Under the pieces are notes generated by a model. That model saw only the letters and a program-made list of their open reading frames with translations, had not been told where the DNA came from and searched no databases. From positions 229,347 to 293,346 of the forward strand of contig NZ_MJAJ01000007.1 of NCBI RefSeq assembly GCF_001746365.1: 64,000 nt of DNA. The letters run 5' to 3'. Made by a program: the position numbers and the translations under genes. This DNA comes from Streptomyces sp. LUP30. GTDB taxonomy: Bacteria; Actinomycetota; Actinomycetes; Streptomycetales; Streptomycetaceae. Numbering within the stretch: the first letter of the stretch is position 1; every line of letters begins with the position of its first letter. Positions 52,835-61,574 of this stretch are shown here, in pieces.

Positions 52835-53864
52835 TGCTAGCTCCCAAGCTGTGCTGTAGCCGGCCGGCCCGGTCGTCGGCCGCGAGGACCGCAGGGGCCG
52901 GGGGCCTGGAGGGTCCGAGGGTCCGGGGGTTCGCAGCAAGCTACCAGCGACCTGCTGCGGAGTTGGGAGAGGGCGCTCCTCCCGTCCGCGACCGCCCCCT
53001 GACCCGTCCCGAGATCCGGCCCGGGCCCTCTCCCTCCCGCGACGCCCTCTGAACCGTCCCGAGATCCGGCCCGGGGCGTCCCCCTCCCGGGCCCGGATCG
53101 GCCGATCCTCCGGTCAGGGGGCGGGAGGAACGGCCCGCCTCCGCCAAGATGTGTCCTGTACGCGCCCCTCCCGTCCACTCCGCCCCGTCGGGGGGCCGCC
53201 GTGCTGCGCAGACCCGCCTCCGCCGTTCCTGTGGACGGGCTCCTCCGTTCGTACGAGCGAATTCACTCCGCCCGTCCATCCCTTCGAGTCGCACATGCCC
53301 GGCGCCTCACCGACGACCGGCCGACCCGTCGCTCATACGCCCGGCCGCCCGCGCCTCGCGCCCGCGCCCGATTCCGCGCCCGATTCCGCTCCTCGTGGGC
53401 GGGGTCGCGGTCGTCGTCGGTGGACGCCATGGGCAGGGGACGCCCGAGCGGGCGCGGACTTCCCGGACCCGCGGGCGACGCCGAATCCGGTCCGCGGGAG
53501 TCGCGCCGGGTCCCGAGCGGATGCCGGGAGTCCGCCGGAACGGCGTCCTACGGACCGGCGCCGGCCGCGCCCTCCGTGCGACCGCGGCCGATCCGTTCCC
53601 CCGTCGAAGGAACAGGACGGGCGTGCTGAGCGTCTGTTCCTCATATACGGATGGTTCGATCCGGACGACTTTCGCGGAGAGCCCATGACAGGCCCGCGAA
53701 GCGGAACGGGCCGGGTAAAGCAGGCGTCAAAGCTGTAACCACTCAAGCACCGCGCGTGCACGTGCATCTGCTCATGCGACTGCATGTGAACAGAGCTATG
53801 ATCCGGGACAGTTGACAACGGCACCAATGGCCGCACGAGCCAGTGCACCACCAGGGAGCGACCT
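52835..53864. other. 1-kb region without a convincing gene
   Basis: Several overlapping frames exist, the longest of interest being 53151-53738 on the plus strand. Their composition is Arg/Pro/Gly-rich with mixed third positions, unlike neighbours. A 26-bp near-exact direct repeat occurs at 53000 and 53050 (core CCGTCCCGAGATCCGGCCC). The right end holds the DUF397 promoter region. Confidence 0.5.
53756..53771 (+). promoter_or_regulatory. 16-bp element upstream of the DUF397 gene
   Basis: GTGCACGTGCATCTGC is identical to the reverse complement of 54827-54842. It lies 93 bp before the GTG of the DUF397 gene. The 10-bp core TGCACGTGCA is a palindrome. Confidence 0.7.
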
Positions 53865-54125
53865 GTGGACCACCACGTTGACGGGGGGCACGACGTGTAC
53901 AACGGCATGACGGCCACACAGCTGTACGGGGTTGCCTGGCAGAAGAGCCGGCACAGCAACTCGCAGGGTTCGTGCGTGGAGTTCGCCCGACTGCCGGGCG
54001 GTGACGTGGCCGTGCGCAACTCGCGTTTCCCCGACGGTCCCGCGCTCGTCTACACGCGCGCCGAGATCGAGGCCATGCTGCTGGGCATCAAGGACGGCGA
54101 GTTCGACCATCTGATCGCGAGCTGA
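53865..54125 (+). CDS. DUF397 protein of a WhiJ-type triad
   Basis: An 86-aa protein. GVAWQKSRHSNSQGSCVEFARLPGGDVAVRNSRFPDGPALVYTR is the DUF397 domain. Such small acidic proteins occur next to WhiJ-like repressors and RsbW-like proteins and are thought to modulate the repressor in development and antibiotic control. The GTG start has GGGAG upstream. It is convergent with the RsbW-like gene, with a shared hairpin between them. Confidence 0.9.
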   Translation: MDHHVDGGHDVYNGMTATQLYGVAWQKSRHSNSQGSCVEFARLPGGDVAVRNSRFPDGPALVYTRAEIEAMLLGIKDGEFDHLIAS

Positions 54126-54204
54126 CACGCTCGACGTCGTCGCGGCCGTCCCACCCCGTCGTCTCTTCAACGGGCCAGCTCTCCGCTCCGGCACAACGCG
54201 CGTA

Positions 54205-54234
54205 GAACCGCGGCGTCAGAACGCGCCGCGGTTC
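54205..54234. terminator. bidirectional terminator
   Basis: GAACCGCGGCG pairs exactly with CGCCGCGGTTC around an 8-nt loop, between two convergent genes. Confidence 0.8.
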
Positions 54235-54235
54235 C

Positions 54236-54742
54236 TCACTCGGCTGCGGTGCGCAGTCGGAACAGCGCCCAGACGACCTTGCCGCCCAGGGTGCCGGAGA
54301 GGGGGTGCCAGCCCCAGCTCTCGGCGAAGGAGTCGACGAGGAAGAGGCCCCGGCCCGACTCGGCCGAGAAGTCCTCGCCCTCCCGTGGCAGCGGGCTGTC
54401 GGGGCTGGGGTCGCGCACCGCACAGACGAGCCGTTCGGTCCACCGCATCAGATGCAGACGCACGGGCGGATGCCGGTGATCCTGCACGAGCGGGGCGACG
54501 TCGGAGGCCAGTCCGTGTCTCAGTGCGTTGGTGACCAGCTCCGAGACGACCAGGCAGACGTCGTCCAGACAGTCGCCCACGTCCCACTGGCCGAGGGTCC
54601 TCTTGGTGAACTGCCGTGCCTCACGCACCGCTTCGAAGCGGGTCGGCAGTGCGCAGGAGGCGGCGTTGGACACGGCCGCGGGATCAAGCGGCGGAAGGCC
54701 CTGCCGTAACGGCTCGAGCATGGTCGATCCATTCGTCCCCAT
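54236..54742 (-). CDS. RsbW-like ATP-binding protein of a WhiJ-type triad
   Basis: A 168-aa HATPase-fold protein (AbaA-OrfA-like). The N-box VVSELVTNALRHG keeps the Asn, and the glycine box is ESGRGLFLVDSFAESWG, so ATP binding is plausible. ATG of MGTNGSTML is chosen because GGGAG lies 8 bp upstream; a GTG three codons earlier overlaps that site. The same 16-bp element seen before the DUF397 gene precedes it by 84 bp. Confidence 0.88.
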   Translation of the reverse strand: MGTNGSTMLEPLRQGLPPLDPAAVSNAASCALPTRFEAVREARQFTKRTLGQWDVGDCLDDVCLVVSELVTNALRHGLASDVAPLVQDHRHPPVRLHLMRWTERLVCAVRDPSPDSPLPREGEDFSAESGRGLFLVDSFAESWGWHPLSGTLGGKVVWALFRLRTAAE

Positions 54743-54826
54743 GCGAGGCACTCCCGGGATTCGCGGTCGTTGCGATGCAGCGGTGGCGCGAGACCATGGT
54801 TTCCGATGCGCACTGTGGATGCAAGG

Positions 54827-54842
54827 GCAGATGCACGTGCAC
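54827..54842 (-). promoter_or_regulatory. 16-bp element upstream of the RsbW-like gene
   Basis: Exact match on the minus strand to the element before the DUF397 gene, same orientation relative to its gene and similar distance (84 against 93 bp). It also lies in the WhiJ-like upstream region. Confidence 0.7.
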
Positions 54843-55059
54843 GTGACCGAAATGGACCCGCCCGTACCGCTTCTTGGCCATTTTTTCCGCCAACTTCTCG
54901 CTCAACAAGGGCACTTCTTCTCCTTACTCCTCACTCTTCCCACCCATCGCTCTGCGCGTATCCTTTGGCTTCTTTCCATCTCTGTAATCGGACGAGTACT
55001 GCTCGGAGTGTTTTAGTGGCAGACTGCGGCCCTTAAGACGGTTGGGGAGGCTGGCGAAC

Positions 55060-55920
55060 GTGAGCGCGGGAGAGCCCGGATCGGTGGTGCGGCGGATGCT
55101 GCTCGGCTCGCAACTACGGAGGCTGCGCGAGACACGCGGCATCACGCGCGAGGCGGCCGGATACTCGATCAGGGCGTCGGAGTCGAAGATCAGCCGGATG
55201 GAACTGGGCCGGGTGAGCTTCAAGACCCGGGACGTGGAGGACCTGCTCACGCTGTACGGCATCACGGACGACGCGGAGCGCCAGGCGCTCGTAGGACTCG
55301 CCCGCGAGGCCAACGTGGCCGGCTGGTGGCACAGTTACTCGGACGTCCTGCCCAACTGGTTCCCCACCTACGTCGGCCTGGAGGGCGCGGCCGCGCTGAT
55401 CCGGGCGTACGAGGTCCAGTTCGTGCACGGTCTGCTGCAGACCGAGGCGTACGCCCACGCGGTGGTCAGCCGCGGCATGAAGGGCGCGACCGCGGCCGAC
55501 GTCGACCGTCGTGTGGCGCTGCGGCTGGAGCGGCAGAAGTACCTCGTCGCCGAGAACGCCCCCGACGTCCACATCGTGCTGGACGAGGCGGCGCTGCGCC
55601 GGCCGTACGGCGACCGCGAGGTGATGCGCGGACAGCTCCAGCATCTGATCGAGATCTCCGAACGCCCCAACGTGCGCCTGCAGGTGATGCCGTTCGGCCT
55701 CGGTGGGCACTCCGGCGAGTCGGGGGCGTTCACGATCCTGAGCTTCCCGGAGTCCGACCTGCAGGACGTCGTCTATCTGGAACAGCTCACCAGCGCGCTC
55801 TACCTGGACAAACGCGAGGACGTCGCCCAGTACGAGCACGCCCTCGAAGAGCTCCAGCAGGACAGCCCCGGACCGGACGCGAGCCGGGACCTGCTGCGCG
55901 GTCTGATCCAGCTGTCGTAG
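55060..55920 (+). CDS. WhiJ-like XRE regulator (HTH plus DUF5753)
   Basis: A 286-aa repressor-type protein. The helix-turn-helix is LGSQLRRLRETRGITREAAGYSIRASESKISRMELG. DUF5753 follows (about 95-275: WFPTYVGLEGAAALIRAYEVQFVHGLLQTEAYA). WhiJ-family proteins pair with DUF397 and RsbW-like partners, as here. GTG is supported by GGGGAGG 9 bp upstream. The 317-bp divergent region on its left is AT-rich near 54,880-55,020. Confidence 0.92.
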   Translation: MSAGEPGSVVRRMLLGSQLRRLRETRGITREAAGYSIRASESKISRMELGRVSFKTRDVEDLLTLYGITDDAERQALVGLAREANVAGWWHSYSDVLPNWFPTYVGLEGAAALIRAYEVQFVHGLLQTEAYAHAVVSRGMKGATAADVDRRVALRLERQKYLVAENAPDVHIVLDEAALRRPYGDREVMRGQLQHLIEISERPNVRLQVMPFGLGGHSGESGAFTILSFPESDLQDVVYLEQLTSALYLDKREDVAQYEHALEELQQDSPGPDASRDLLRGLIQLS

Positions 55921-55981
55921 GGATTCCCCGGCGGGGGCCGTCGAGCCGCTGAAGTCCCCGCCAACTCCCCTGTATCAGCCG

Positions 55982-56021
55982 TACGATGACGTGCGATCAG
56001 ATCGTGATGGCGATCGATCGC
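55982..56021. promoter_or_regulatory. aldehyde dehydrogenase promoter region with two palindromes
   Basis: A -10-like TACGAT (55982) is followed by CGATCAGATCG (55994-56004) and the perfect 12-bp palindrome GCGATCGATCGC (56010-56021). Both lie between promoter and gene, where a repressor would act. Confidence 0.45.
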
Positions 56022-56052
56022 AGCCGATCGCAGCAGGGGATTGAGGGATCAC

Positions 56053-57513
56053 ATGTCGCCTTACTTCACCGACCTGGCCCAGCAGTACATCGACGGCACA
56101 TGGCGTCCGGGCACCGGGTCCTGGGACATCATCACCATCAATCCCTATGACGGCGAGAAGCTGGCCTCGATCACGATAGCCACGGTCGAGGAGGTCGACG
56201 AGGCGTACCGGGCCGCCGCCCGGGCGCAGAAGCAGTGGGCCGCGACCAACGCCTACGCGCGCCGCGCGGTCTTCGAGAAGGTGCTGCGCCTGGTCGAGGA
56301 GCGCGAGGCGGAGATCAGCGCCCTTCTCGTCGACGAGGCCGGCGGCACCTTCGGCAAGGCCGCCTTCGAACTCCATCTGGCCAAGGAGTTCCTGCGCGAG
56401 TCGATCCATCTGTCGCTGCGCCCCGAGGGCCGCATCCTGCCCTCGCCGATCGACGGCAAGGAGAACCGCGTCTACCGCGAGCCGGTCGGTGTGGTCGGCG
56501 TGATCAGCCCATTCAACGTGCCCTTCCTGCTGTCGCTGAAGTCCGTCGCCCCCGCGCTCGCCCTCGGCAACGGCGTGGTGCTGAAGCCGCACCAGAACAC
56601 CCCGGTCTCCGGCGGCACCGTGATCGCCAAGCTCTTCGAGGACGCCGGTCTTCCGCCGGGTCTGCTGAACGTCGTCGTGACCGACATCGCCGAGATCGGC
56701 GACGCGTTCCTCGAGCACCCGGTCCCGCGGGTCATCTCCTTCACCGGCTCCGACAAGGTCGGCCGCCATGTCGCGACGGTCGCCGCCTCGCACTTCAAGC
56801 GGACCGTCATCGAGCTCGGCGGCAACAGCGCGTTCGTGGTCCTGGACGACGCCGACGTCGACTACGCGGTCGACGCGGCCGTGTTCAGCCGCTTCGTCCA
56901 CCAGGGCCAGGTATGCATGGCCGCCAACCGGATCCTGGTCGACCGGGCGATCGCCGACGAGTTCACCGAGAAGTTCGTCGCCAAGGTGCGCACCCTCAAG
57001 GCCGGCGACCCGCGCGACCCGCAGACCGCCATCGGCCCGGTGATCAACTCCTCGCAGGCGGAGGCCCTGTCCGGTGTCGTCGAGCAGGCGATCGGTGAGG
57101 GCGCGCACGCGCTGGTGCACGGTACGACGGTCGGCAACCTGGTGGAGCCGTCCGTCCTGGCCGACCTCCCCACCGACTCCGCGCTCCTTCAGCAGGAGAT
57201 CTTCGGGCCCGTGGTGTTCGTGAACACCTTCGACGGTGAGGAGGAGGCCGTGCGCCTGGTCAACGAGACGCCGTACGGGCTGAGCGGCGCCGTTCACACC
57301 GCCGACGTCGAGCGCGGGGTGGCCTTCGCCAAGCAGATCGTCACCGGCATGTTCCACGTCAACGACGCGACCGTGCACGACGAGCCGATCGTGCCCTTCG
57401 GCGGCGAGAAGAACTCCGGCGTCGGCCGCCTCAACGGCGAGACGACCCTGGAGGCCTTCACCACCACCAAGTGGATCTCGGTCCAGCACGGCCGCAGCGC
57501 GTTCCCGTTCTGA
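56053..57513 (+). CDS. NAD(P)-dependent aldehyde dehydrogenase
   Basis: A 486-aa aldehyde dehydrogenase, similar to benzaldehyde/vanillin-type enzymes. The oxyanion Asn155 lies in ISPFNVP, general base Glu254 in ELGGN, and nucleophile Cys288 in GQVCMAANR. It oxidises an aldehyde to the acid; aromatic substrates are plausible from the family but not proven. ATG follows GAGGGATC; a TTG four codons upstream is less likely. Confidence 0.92.
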   Translation: MSPYFTDLAQQYIDGTWRPGTGSWDIITINPYDGEKLASITIATVEEVDEAYRAAARAQKQWAATNAYARRAVFEKVLRLVEEREAEISALLVDEAGGTFGKAAFELHLAKEFLRESIHLSLRPEGRILPSPIDGKENRVYREPVGVVGVISPFNVPFLLSLKSVAPALALGNGVVLKPHQNTPVSGGTVIAKLFEDAGLPPGLLNVVVTDIAEIGDAFLEHPVPRVISFTGSDKVGRHVATVAASHFKRTVIELGGNSAFVVLDDADVDYAVDAAVFSRFVHQGQVCMAANRILVDRAIADEFTEKFVAKVRTLKAGDPRDPQTAIGPVINSSQAEALSGVVEQAIGEGAHALVHGTTVGNLVEPSVLADLPTDSALLQQEIFGPVVFVNTFDGEEEAVRLVNETPYGLSGAVHTADVERGVAFAKQIVTGMFHVNDATVHDEPIVPFGGEKNSGVGRLNGETTLEAFTTTKWISVQHGRSAFPF

Positions 57514-57604
57514 GCGCCGGCCGGGCCGGGCGGGCGGGAAGCCATCCGGCTCCGGGTGGGTGGGCGGTCCGCGGGCGTCCGGCCGCCACGCCTAACCTGG
57601 GCGC

Positions 57605-58246
57605 ATGTCAGCGATCCGTCTTCTCGTCCTGGGGGCCGTGCGTCAGCACGGGCGGGCCCATGGCTACCAGGTGCGCGGCGACCTCGAGTACTGGGGCGCC
57701 CACGAGTGGTCCAACGCCAAGCCGGGCTCGATCTACCACGCCCTGAAGCAGATGGCCAAGCAGGGACTGCTGCGTGAGCACGAGACGGCCCCGTCCACCG
57801 CGGGCGGCCCGCCGCGCACCGAGTACGAGATCACCGAGACCGGCGCCGAGGAGTACTTCCGGCTGCTGCGCGACGCGCTGACCTCGTACGACCAGAAGAC
57901 CGACGTGAAGTCGGCGGCCATCGGGTTCATGCTGGACCTCCCGCGCGCGGAGGCCGTGGCGCTGCTGGAGGAGCGCATCCGCGGCATCGAGGCGTGGCGC
58001 TCCGCCGTCACCGCGCACTACGTCCCCGAGGAGGGCCCCGAGCAGTTGGGCCACATCGGCGAGATCATGAACCTCTGGATCCACACGGCCGACGGCGAGG
58101 CCGAGTGGACCCGCGGTCTGATCGCGCGCATCGAGGGCGGGGCGTACACCTTCGCGGGGGAGGGCGAGCCGTTCGTGGGGGTGCTGAGGGAGGGCGAGGA
58201 CAACCCGTACGCCACGGGGGAGCGGCATCCGGGAGACGCTCACTAA
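57605..58246 (+). CDS. PadR-family regulator
   Basis: A 213-aa PadR protein. The winged helix runs from LLVLGAVRQHGRAHGYQVRGDL to GSIYHALKQMAKQGLL and TEYEITETGAEEYF. The C-terminal half is the helical dimerisation domain (Vir_act_alpha_C type). TAACCT lies 6 bp before the ATG, which suggests a leaderless mRNA. The downstream transporter operon carries matching operator sites, so this protein is probably its repressor. Confidence 0.92.
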   Translation: MSAIRLLVLGAVRQHGRAHGYQVRGDLEYWGAHEWSNAKPGSIYHALKQMAKQGLLREHETAPSTAGGPPRTEYEITETGAEEYFRLLRDALTSYDQKTDVKSAAIGFMLDLPRAEAVALLEERIRGIEAWRSAVTAHYVPEEGPEQLGHIGEIMNLWIHTADGEAEWTRGLIARIEGGAYTFAGEGEPFVGVLREGEDNPYATGERHPGDAH

Positions 58247-58304
58247 TCAAGTTTGACGAGCTGGATCGGTGGCGTTACCTTGGCGGTGTAGTCAAATTTG
58301 ACTA
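58247..58304 (+). promoter_or_regulatory. promoter and PadR operators of the ABC transporter operon
   Basis: -35 TTGACG (58253-58258) and -10 TACCTT (58276-58281) are exactly 17 bp apart. A TCAA-GT-TTGA half-symmetric site overlaps the -35. The perfect 16-bp palindrome TAGTCAAATTTGACTA (58289-58304) begins at the predicted start of transcription. Binding at both would block the promoter. Confidence 0.8.
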
Positions 58305-58330
58305 GAACGGGAGAGGGGTGGAGGACCGCC

Positions 58331-59308
58331 ATGGCTGATCCGGCACACGCGATCGCCGTCGAGGGCGCGCGCAAGAGGTACGGCGGGACCCGGGCGCTGG
58401 ACGGGCTCGACCTCACGGTGGCCCGGGGCGCCGTCCACGGCGTGCTCGGCCCGAACGGTGCGGGCAAGACCACACTGGTCAGGATCCTGTCCACGCTGCT
58501 GCGGCCGGACGCCGGGCGCGTCGAGGTGGCCGGCCACGACGTGGTCCGCGCGGCCCGGGAGGTCCGGGCGCGCATCGGCCTGCTCGGCCAGTACGCCGCC
58601 CTGGACGAGGAGTTGAGCGGTCGGCAGAACCTGGAGCTGTTCGGCCGCCTCCACCACCTGGGCGGCCGCGCCGCGCGCGGGCGGGCCGGCGAACTCCTGG
58701 AGCGCTTCGACCTCGCCGCCACCGGCCGCAAGCCGGTGCGCGCCTACAGCGGAGGCATGCGGCGCCGCCTCGACCTGGCGGCCTCCCTCATCGGCGGCCG
58801 CGGCGGCGCCGACCCGGAGGTCCTCTTCCTGGACGAGCCCACCACCGGCCTCGATCCACGAGGGCGCGCCGAGGTCTGGTCCGCGGTCCGTTCACTGGCG
58901 GGCGGCGGGACGACGGTCGTGCTCACCACCCAGTACCTGGAAGAGGCCGACCAACTCGCCGACCGCATCGGCGTCGTGGACCGAGGCCGGATGATCGCCG
59001 ACGGCACGGCGGACGAACTCAAGGCGCTGACCGGCGGCGACCGCATCGACGTCGTCCTGCGCGACCCGGGTCTGCTGGGCGCGGCCGTCGCCCTGCTGCC
59101 CCTGCCGAAGGAGGACGTCACCGTCGACGCCGACCGCCGCCTGCTCAGCGCGCCGGTCACCGACCGTATGGCCGCCCTCTCCGGCGTCGTCCGCGCGCTG
59201 GAGGCGGCCGGCGTCGAGGCCGAGGACGTGGCCCTGCGCCGCCCCACGCTGGACGAGGTCTTCCTGCACCTCACCGGTCGGGACGACCGTACGAAGGAGA
59301 CCGTGTGA
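58331..59308 (+). CDS. DrrA-like ABC exporter ATPase
   Basis: A 325-aa ABC ATPase of the daunorubicin-resistance type. Walker A is GPNGAGKTT, the Q-loop [13 protein letters not shown], the signature [12 protein letters not shown] and Walker [13 protein letters not shown]. The C-terminal DUF4162-like extension ends [12 protein letters not shown]. It energises export of a hydrophobic drug or lipid with the next gene's permease. ATG has GGAGG 6 bp upstream. Its stop overlaps the permease start (GTGA). Confidence 0.94.
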   Translation: MADPAHAIAVEGARKRYGGTRALDGLDLTVARGAVHGVLGPNGAGKTTLVRILSTLLRPDAGRVEVAGHDVVRAAREVRARIGLLGQYAALDEELSGRQNLELFGRLHHLGGRAARGRAGELLERFDLAATGRKPVRAYSGGMRRRLDLAASLIGGRGGADPEVLFLDEPTTGLDPRGRAEVWSAVRSLAGGGTTVVLTTQYLEEADQLADRIGVVDRGRMIADGTADELKALTGGDRIDVVLRDPGLLGAAVALLPLPKEDVTVDADRRLLSAPVTDRMAALSGVVRALEAAGVEAEDVALRRPTLDEVFLHLTGRDDRTKETV

Positions 59309-60066
59309 ACGCCTTCGCGCTGACCGATTCCTGGACCATGACCCGGCGCGAACTCGCCCACTGGGCGCGGCAGCCCGGCCGGCTGGTCGTCGGGCTCGTG
59401 TTCCCGGTGATGCTGCTGCTGATGTTCGGCTATCTGGTCGGAGGCGGCCGGGGGGTGAGCGGCGACTACCTGGACTACCTGATGCCGGGCATGCTCGCGC
59501 TGACGATGGCGTTCGGCCTGGAGGGCACCATGCTCGCCGTCACCCAGGATCTGAACAAGGGCGTCATCGACCGCTTCCGCGCGCTGCCGATGGCGGACGG
59601 CGCGGTCCTGGTGGGCCGGTCGGCCGCCGACATGCTCCAGTCGGCCGTGAGCCTGGCCGTACTGGTCGCGGTCGGGCTCGCCCTGGGCTGGCGGCCGCGC
59701 GGGACGCCGGACGCCTTCCTGGGCGCGATGGCGCTGCTCCTCCTCTTCCGTTTCGCGATGCTGTGGATCGGCATCCATCTGGCGCTGGTGGCCGGCCGGC
59801 CGGAGATGGTGCAGGCCGTGCAGATCCTGGTCTGGCCGGTCGGTTTCCTCTCCAACGCCCTGGCCGCCCCCGGGGCGATGCCCGGCTGGCTGGGGGCGGC
59901 CGTCGAGTGGAACCCCATGTCCCGCACGGCGACGGCCGTACGGGACCTGTTCGGAGGGTCGGGCGCCGATCCCGGGCACGTGTGGGCCGCGGTCGGCTGG
60001 CCGCTGGCCCTGCTGGCGGTCTTCTTCCCGCTGGCGGTGCGGAAGTTCGCCCGCATGAGCCGCTGA
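59305..60066 (+). CDS. DrrB-like ABC-2 permease
   Basis: A 253-aa ABC-2 type membrane subunit with six helices ([21 protein letters not shown], then [12 protein letters not shown] and others). [18 protein letters not shown] is the conserved cytoplasmic loop that contacts the ATPase. It is coupled to the ATPase gene and is the last gene of the PadR-controlled operon. Confidence 0.93.
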   Translation: MNAFALTDSWTMTRRELAHWARQPGRLVVGLVFPVMLLLMFGYLVGGGRGVSGDYLDYLMPGMLALTMAFGLEGTMLAVTQDLNKGVIDRFRALPMADGAVLVGRSAADMLQSAVSLAVLVAVGLALGWRPRGTPDAFLGAMALLLLFRFAMLWIGIHLALVAGRPEMVQAVQILVWPVGFLSNALAAPGAMPGWLGAAVEWNPMSRTATAVRDLFGGSGADPGHVWAAVGWPLALLAVFFPLAVRKFARMSR

Positions 60067-60138
60067 CGCCCCGGAGCCCCCGGCCCTGTTGCCTCCCGGC
60101 GGCCTCCGAGCGGCCTCTTGGCGGCCTCCCGGTGGTTC

Positions 60139-61545
60139 CTAGTGGTGGAAACTCGTCGCCGCCCCCTTGTCCCGGGTCGCCGGGCCCGACTGCCGTCGCA
60201 GCTCCGGCAGCAGTCGGGTCAGGTCCTCCACGAACATCTCGGCGAGGTCCTCCGAGAAGCCGTTTCTGCACACGACCCGCAGCACGGACAGGTCCTCCCG
60301 GTTCGCCGGGAAGGTGTACGCGGGCACCAGCCAGCCGCTCTCGCGCATCCGGCGGGAGACGTCGAAGACGTCGTACGACTCCACGCCCTCGGCCGTGGTG
60401 AAGGCGAACACCGGCAGTTCGTCGCCCCGGGTGAGGAGCCGGAAGTCGCCGAGCGCCTCCACCTGCCCGGCCAGGCGGCCGGCCACGTCCCGCGTGGACT
60501 GCTGCACGGCCCGGTAGCCCTCACGGCCGAGTCGCAGCAGCGTGTAGTACTGCGCGACGACCTGGGCGCCCGGGCGGGAGAAGTTGAGCGCGAACGTGGG
60601 CATGTCGCCGCCCAGGTAGTTCACGCGGAACACGAGCTCCTCCGGCAGGGCTTCCTTGTCACGCCACAGCGCCCAGCCGACTCCCGGGTACACCAGGCCG
60701 TACTTGTGCCCCGAGGTGTTGATGGACGCCACGCGCGGGAGGCGGAAGTCCCACACCAGGTCCTCGTCGAGGAAGGGGGCGATCATCGCGCCGGACGCGC
60801 CGTCGACGTGCACCGGGACGTCCAGACCGGTGCGCTCCTGCAGGGCGTCGAGCGCCGCGCACAGCTCGGCGATCGGCTCGTAGGACCCGTCGAAGGTGGA
60901 CCCGAGGATGCCGACCACCCCGATGGTGTTCTCGTCGCACAGCTCGGCCGCGAGCTGGGGGTCGAGGTGGAAGCGCTCACCCTCCATGGGGACGAGACGG
61001 GCCTCGACCTCCCAGAAGTTGCAGAACTTCTCCCAGCAGACCTGGACGTTGATCCCCATCACGAGGTTCGGACGCGCACCCGGGTACCGGTCGGCGTTGC
61101 GCCGCGCCCACCGCCGCTTCAGGGCCATCCCGGCGAGCATGCACGCCTCGCTCGACCCGGTCGTCGAACAGCCCACGGCGGTGGCCGGGTCGGGCGCGTT
61201 CCACAGGTCGGCGAGCATCGCCACACAGCGCCGCTCCAGCTCGGCGGTGCGCGGGTACTCGTCCTTGTCGATCATGTTCTTGTCCCGGCACTCCGCCATC
61301 AGGACGCCGGCCTGCGGCTCCATCCACGTGGTCACGAACGTGGCCAGGTTCAGGCGCGCGTTGCCGTCCAGCATGAGTTCGTCGCGTACCAGCTGGTACG
61401 CCGTCGACGGGGGCGTCGGGCCGTCCGGCAGCCGGTGCTTGGGCGGCGCCTCGATCATGCCGCCGACCGGATCCGCCTCGCCGTAGAAGGGATTGACGGA
61501 CAGTGGGCGCTCGTCGGGCTTCTGGGGACCTTTGTGCAACGGCAT
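60139..61545 (-). CDS. gadB: glutamate decarboxylase
   Basis: A 468-aa PLP enzyme that decarboxylates glutamate to GABA, consuming a proton. GCSTTGSSEACMLAGMALKRRW and the PLP lysine in TSGHKYGLVYPG (about 277) identify the family. PVHVDGASGAMIAPF carries the Asp that contacts the cofactor. ATG has GAGGAGG upstream. It follows the ClC-like gene by 29 bp, so both are one operon suited to acid stress or GABA metabolism. No GadC-type antiporter is seen here. Confidence 0.95.
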   Translation of the reverse strand: MPLHKGPQKPDERPLSVNPFYGEADPVGGMIEAPPKHRLPDGPTPPSTAYQLVRDELMLDGNARLNLATFVTTWMEPQAGVLMAECRDKNMIDKDEYPRTAELERRCVAMLADLWNAPDPATAVGCSTTGSSEACMLAGMALKRRWARRNADRYPGARPNLVMGINVQVCWEKFCNFWEVEARLVPMEGERFHLDPQLAAELCDENTIGVVGILGSTFDGSYEPIAELCAALDALQERTGLDVPVHVDGASGAMIAPFLDEDLVWDFRLPRVASINTSGHKYGLVYPGVGWALWRDKEALPEELVFRVNYLGGDMPTFALNFSRPGAQVVAQYYTLLRLGREGYRAVQQSTRDVAGRLAGQVEALGDFRLLTRGDELPVFAFTTAEGVESYDVFDVSRRMRESGWLVPAYTFPANREDLSVLRVVCRNGFSEDLAEMFVEDLTRLLPELRRQSGPATRDKGAATSFHH

Positions 61546-61574
61546 GGAATGCCTCCTCAGAGATCGAACGGGGG

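Noticed and set aside
53151..53738. Possible 195-aa hypothetical protein
   Set aside because: Third-position GC is mixed, other overlapping frames are equally long, and no start site or domain is seen.
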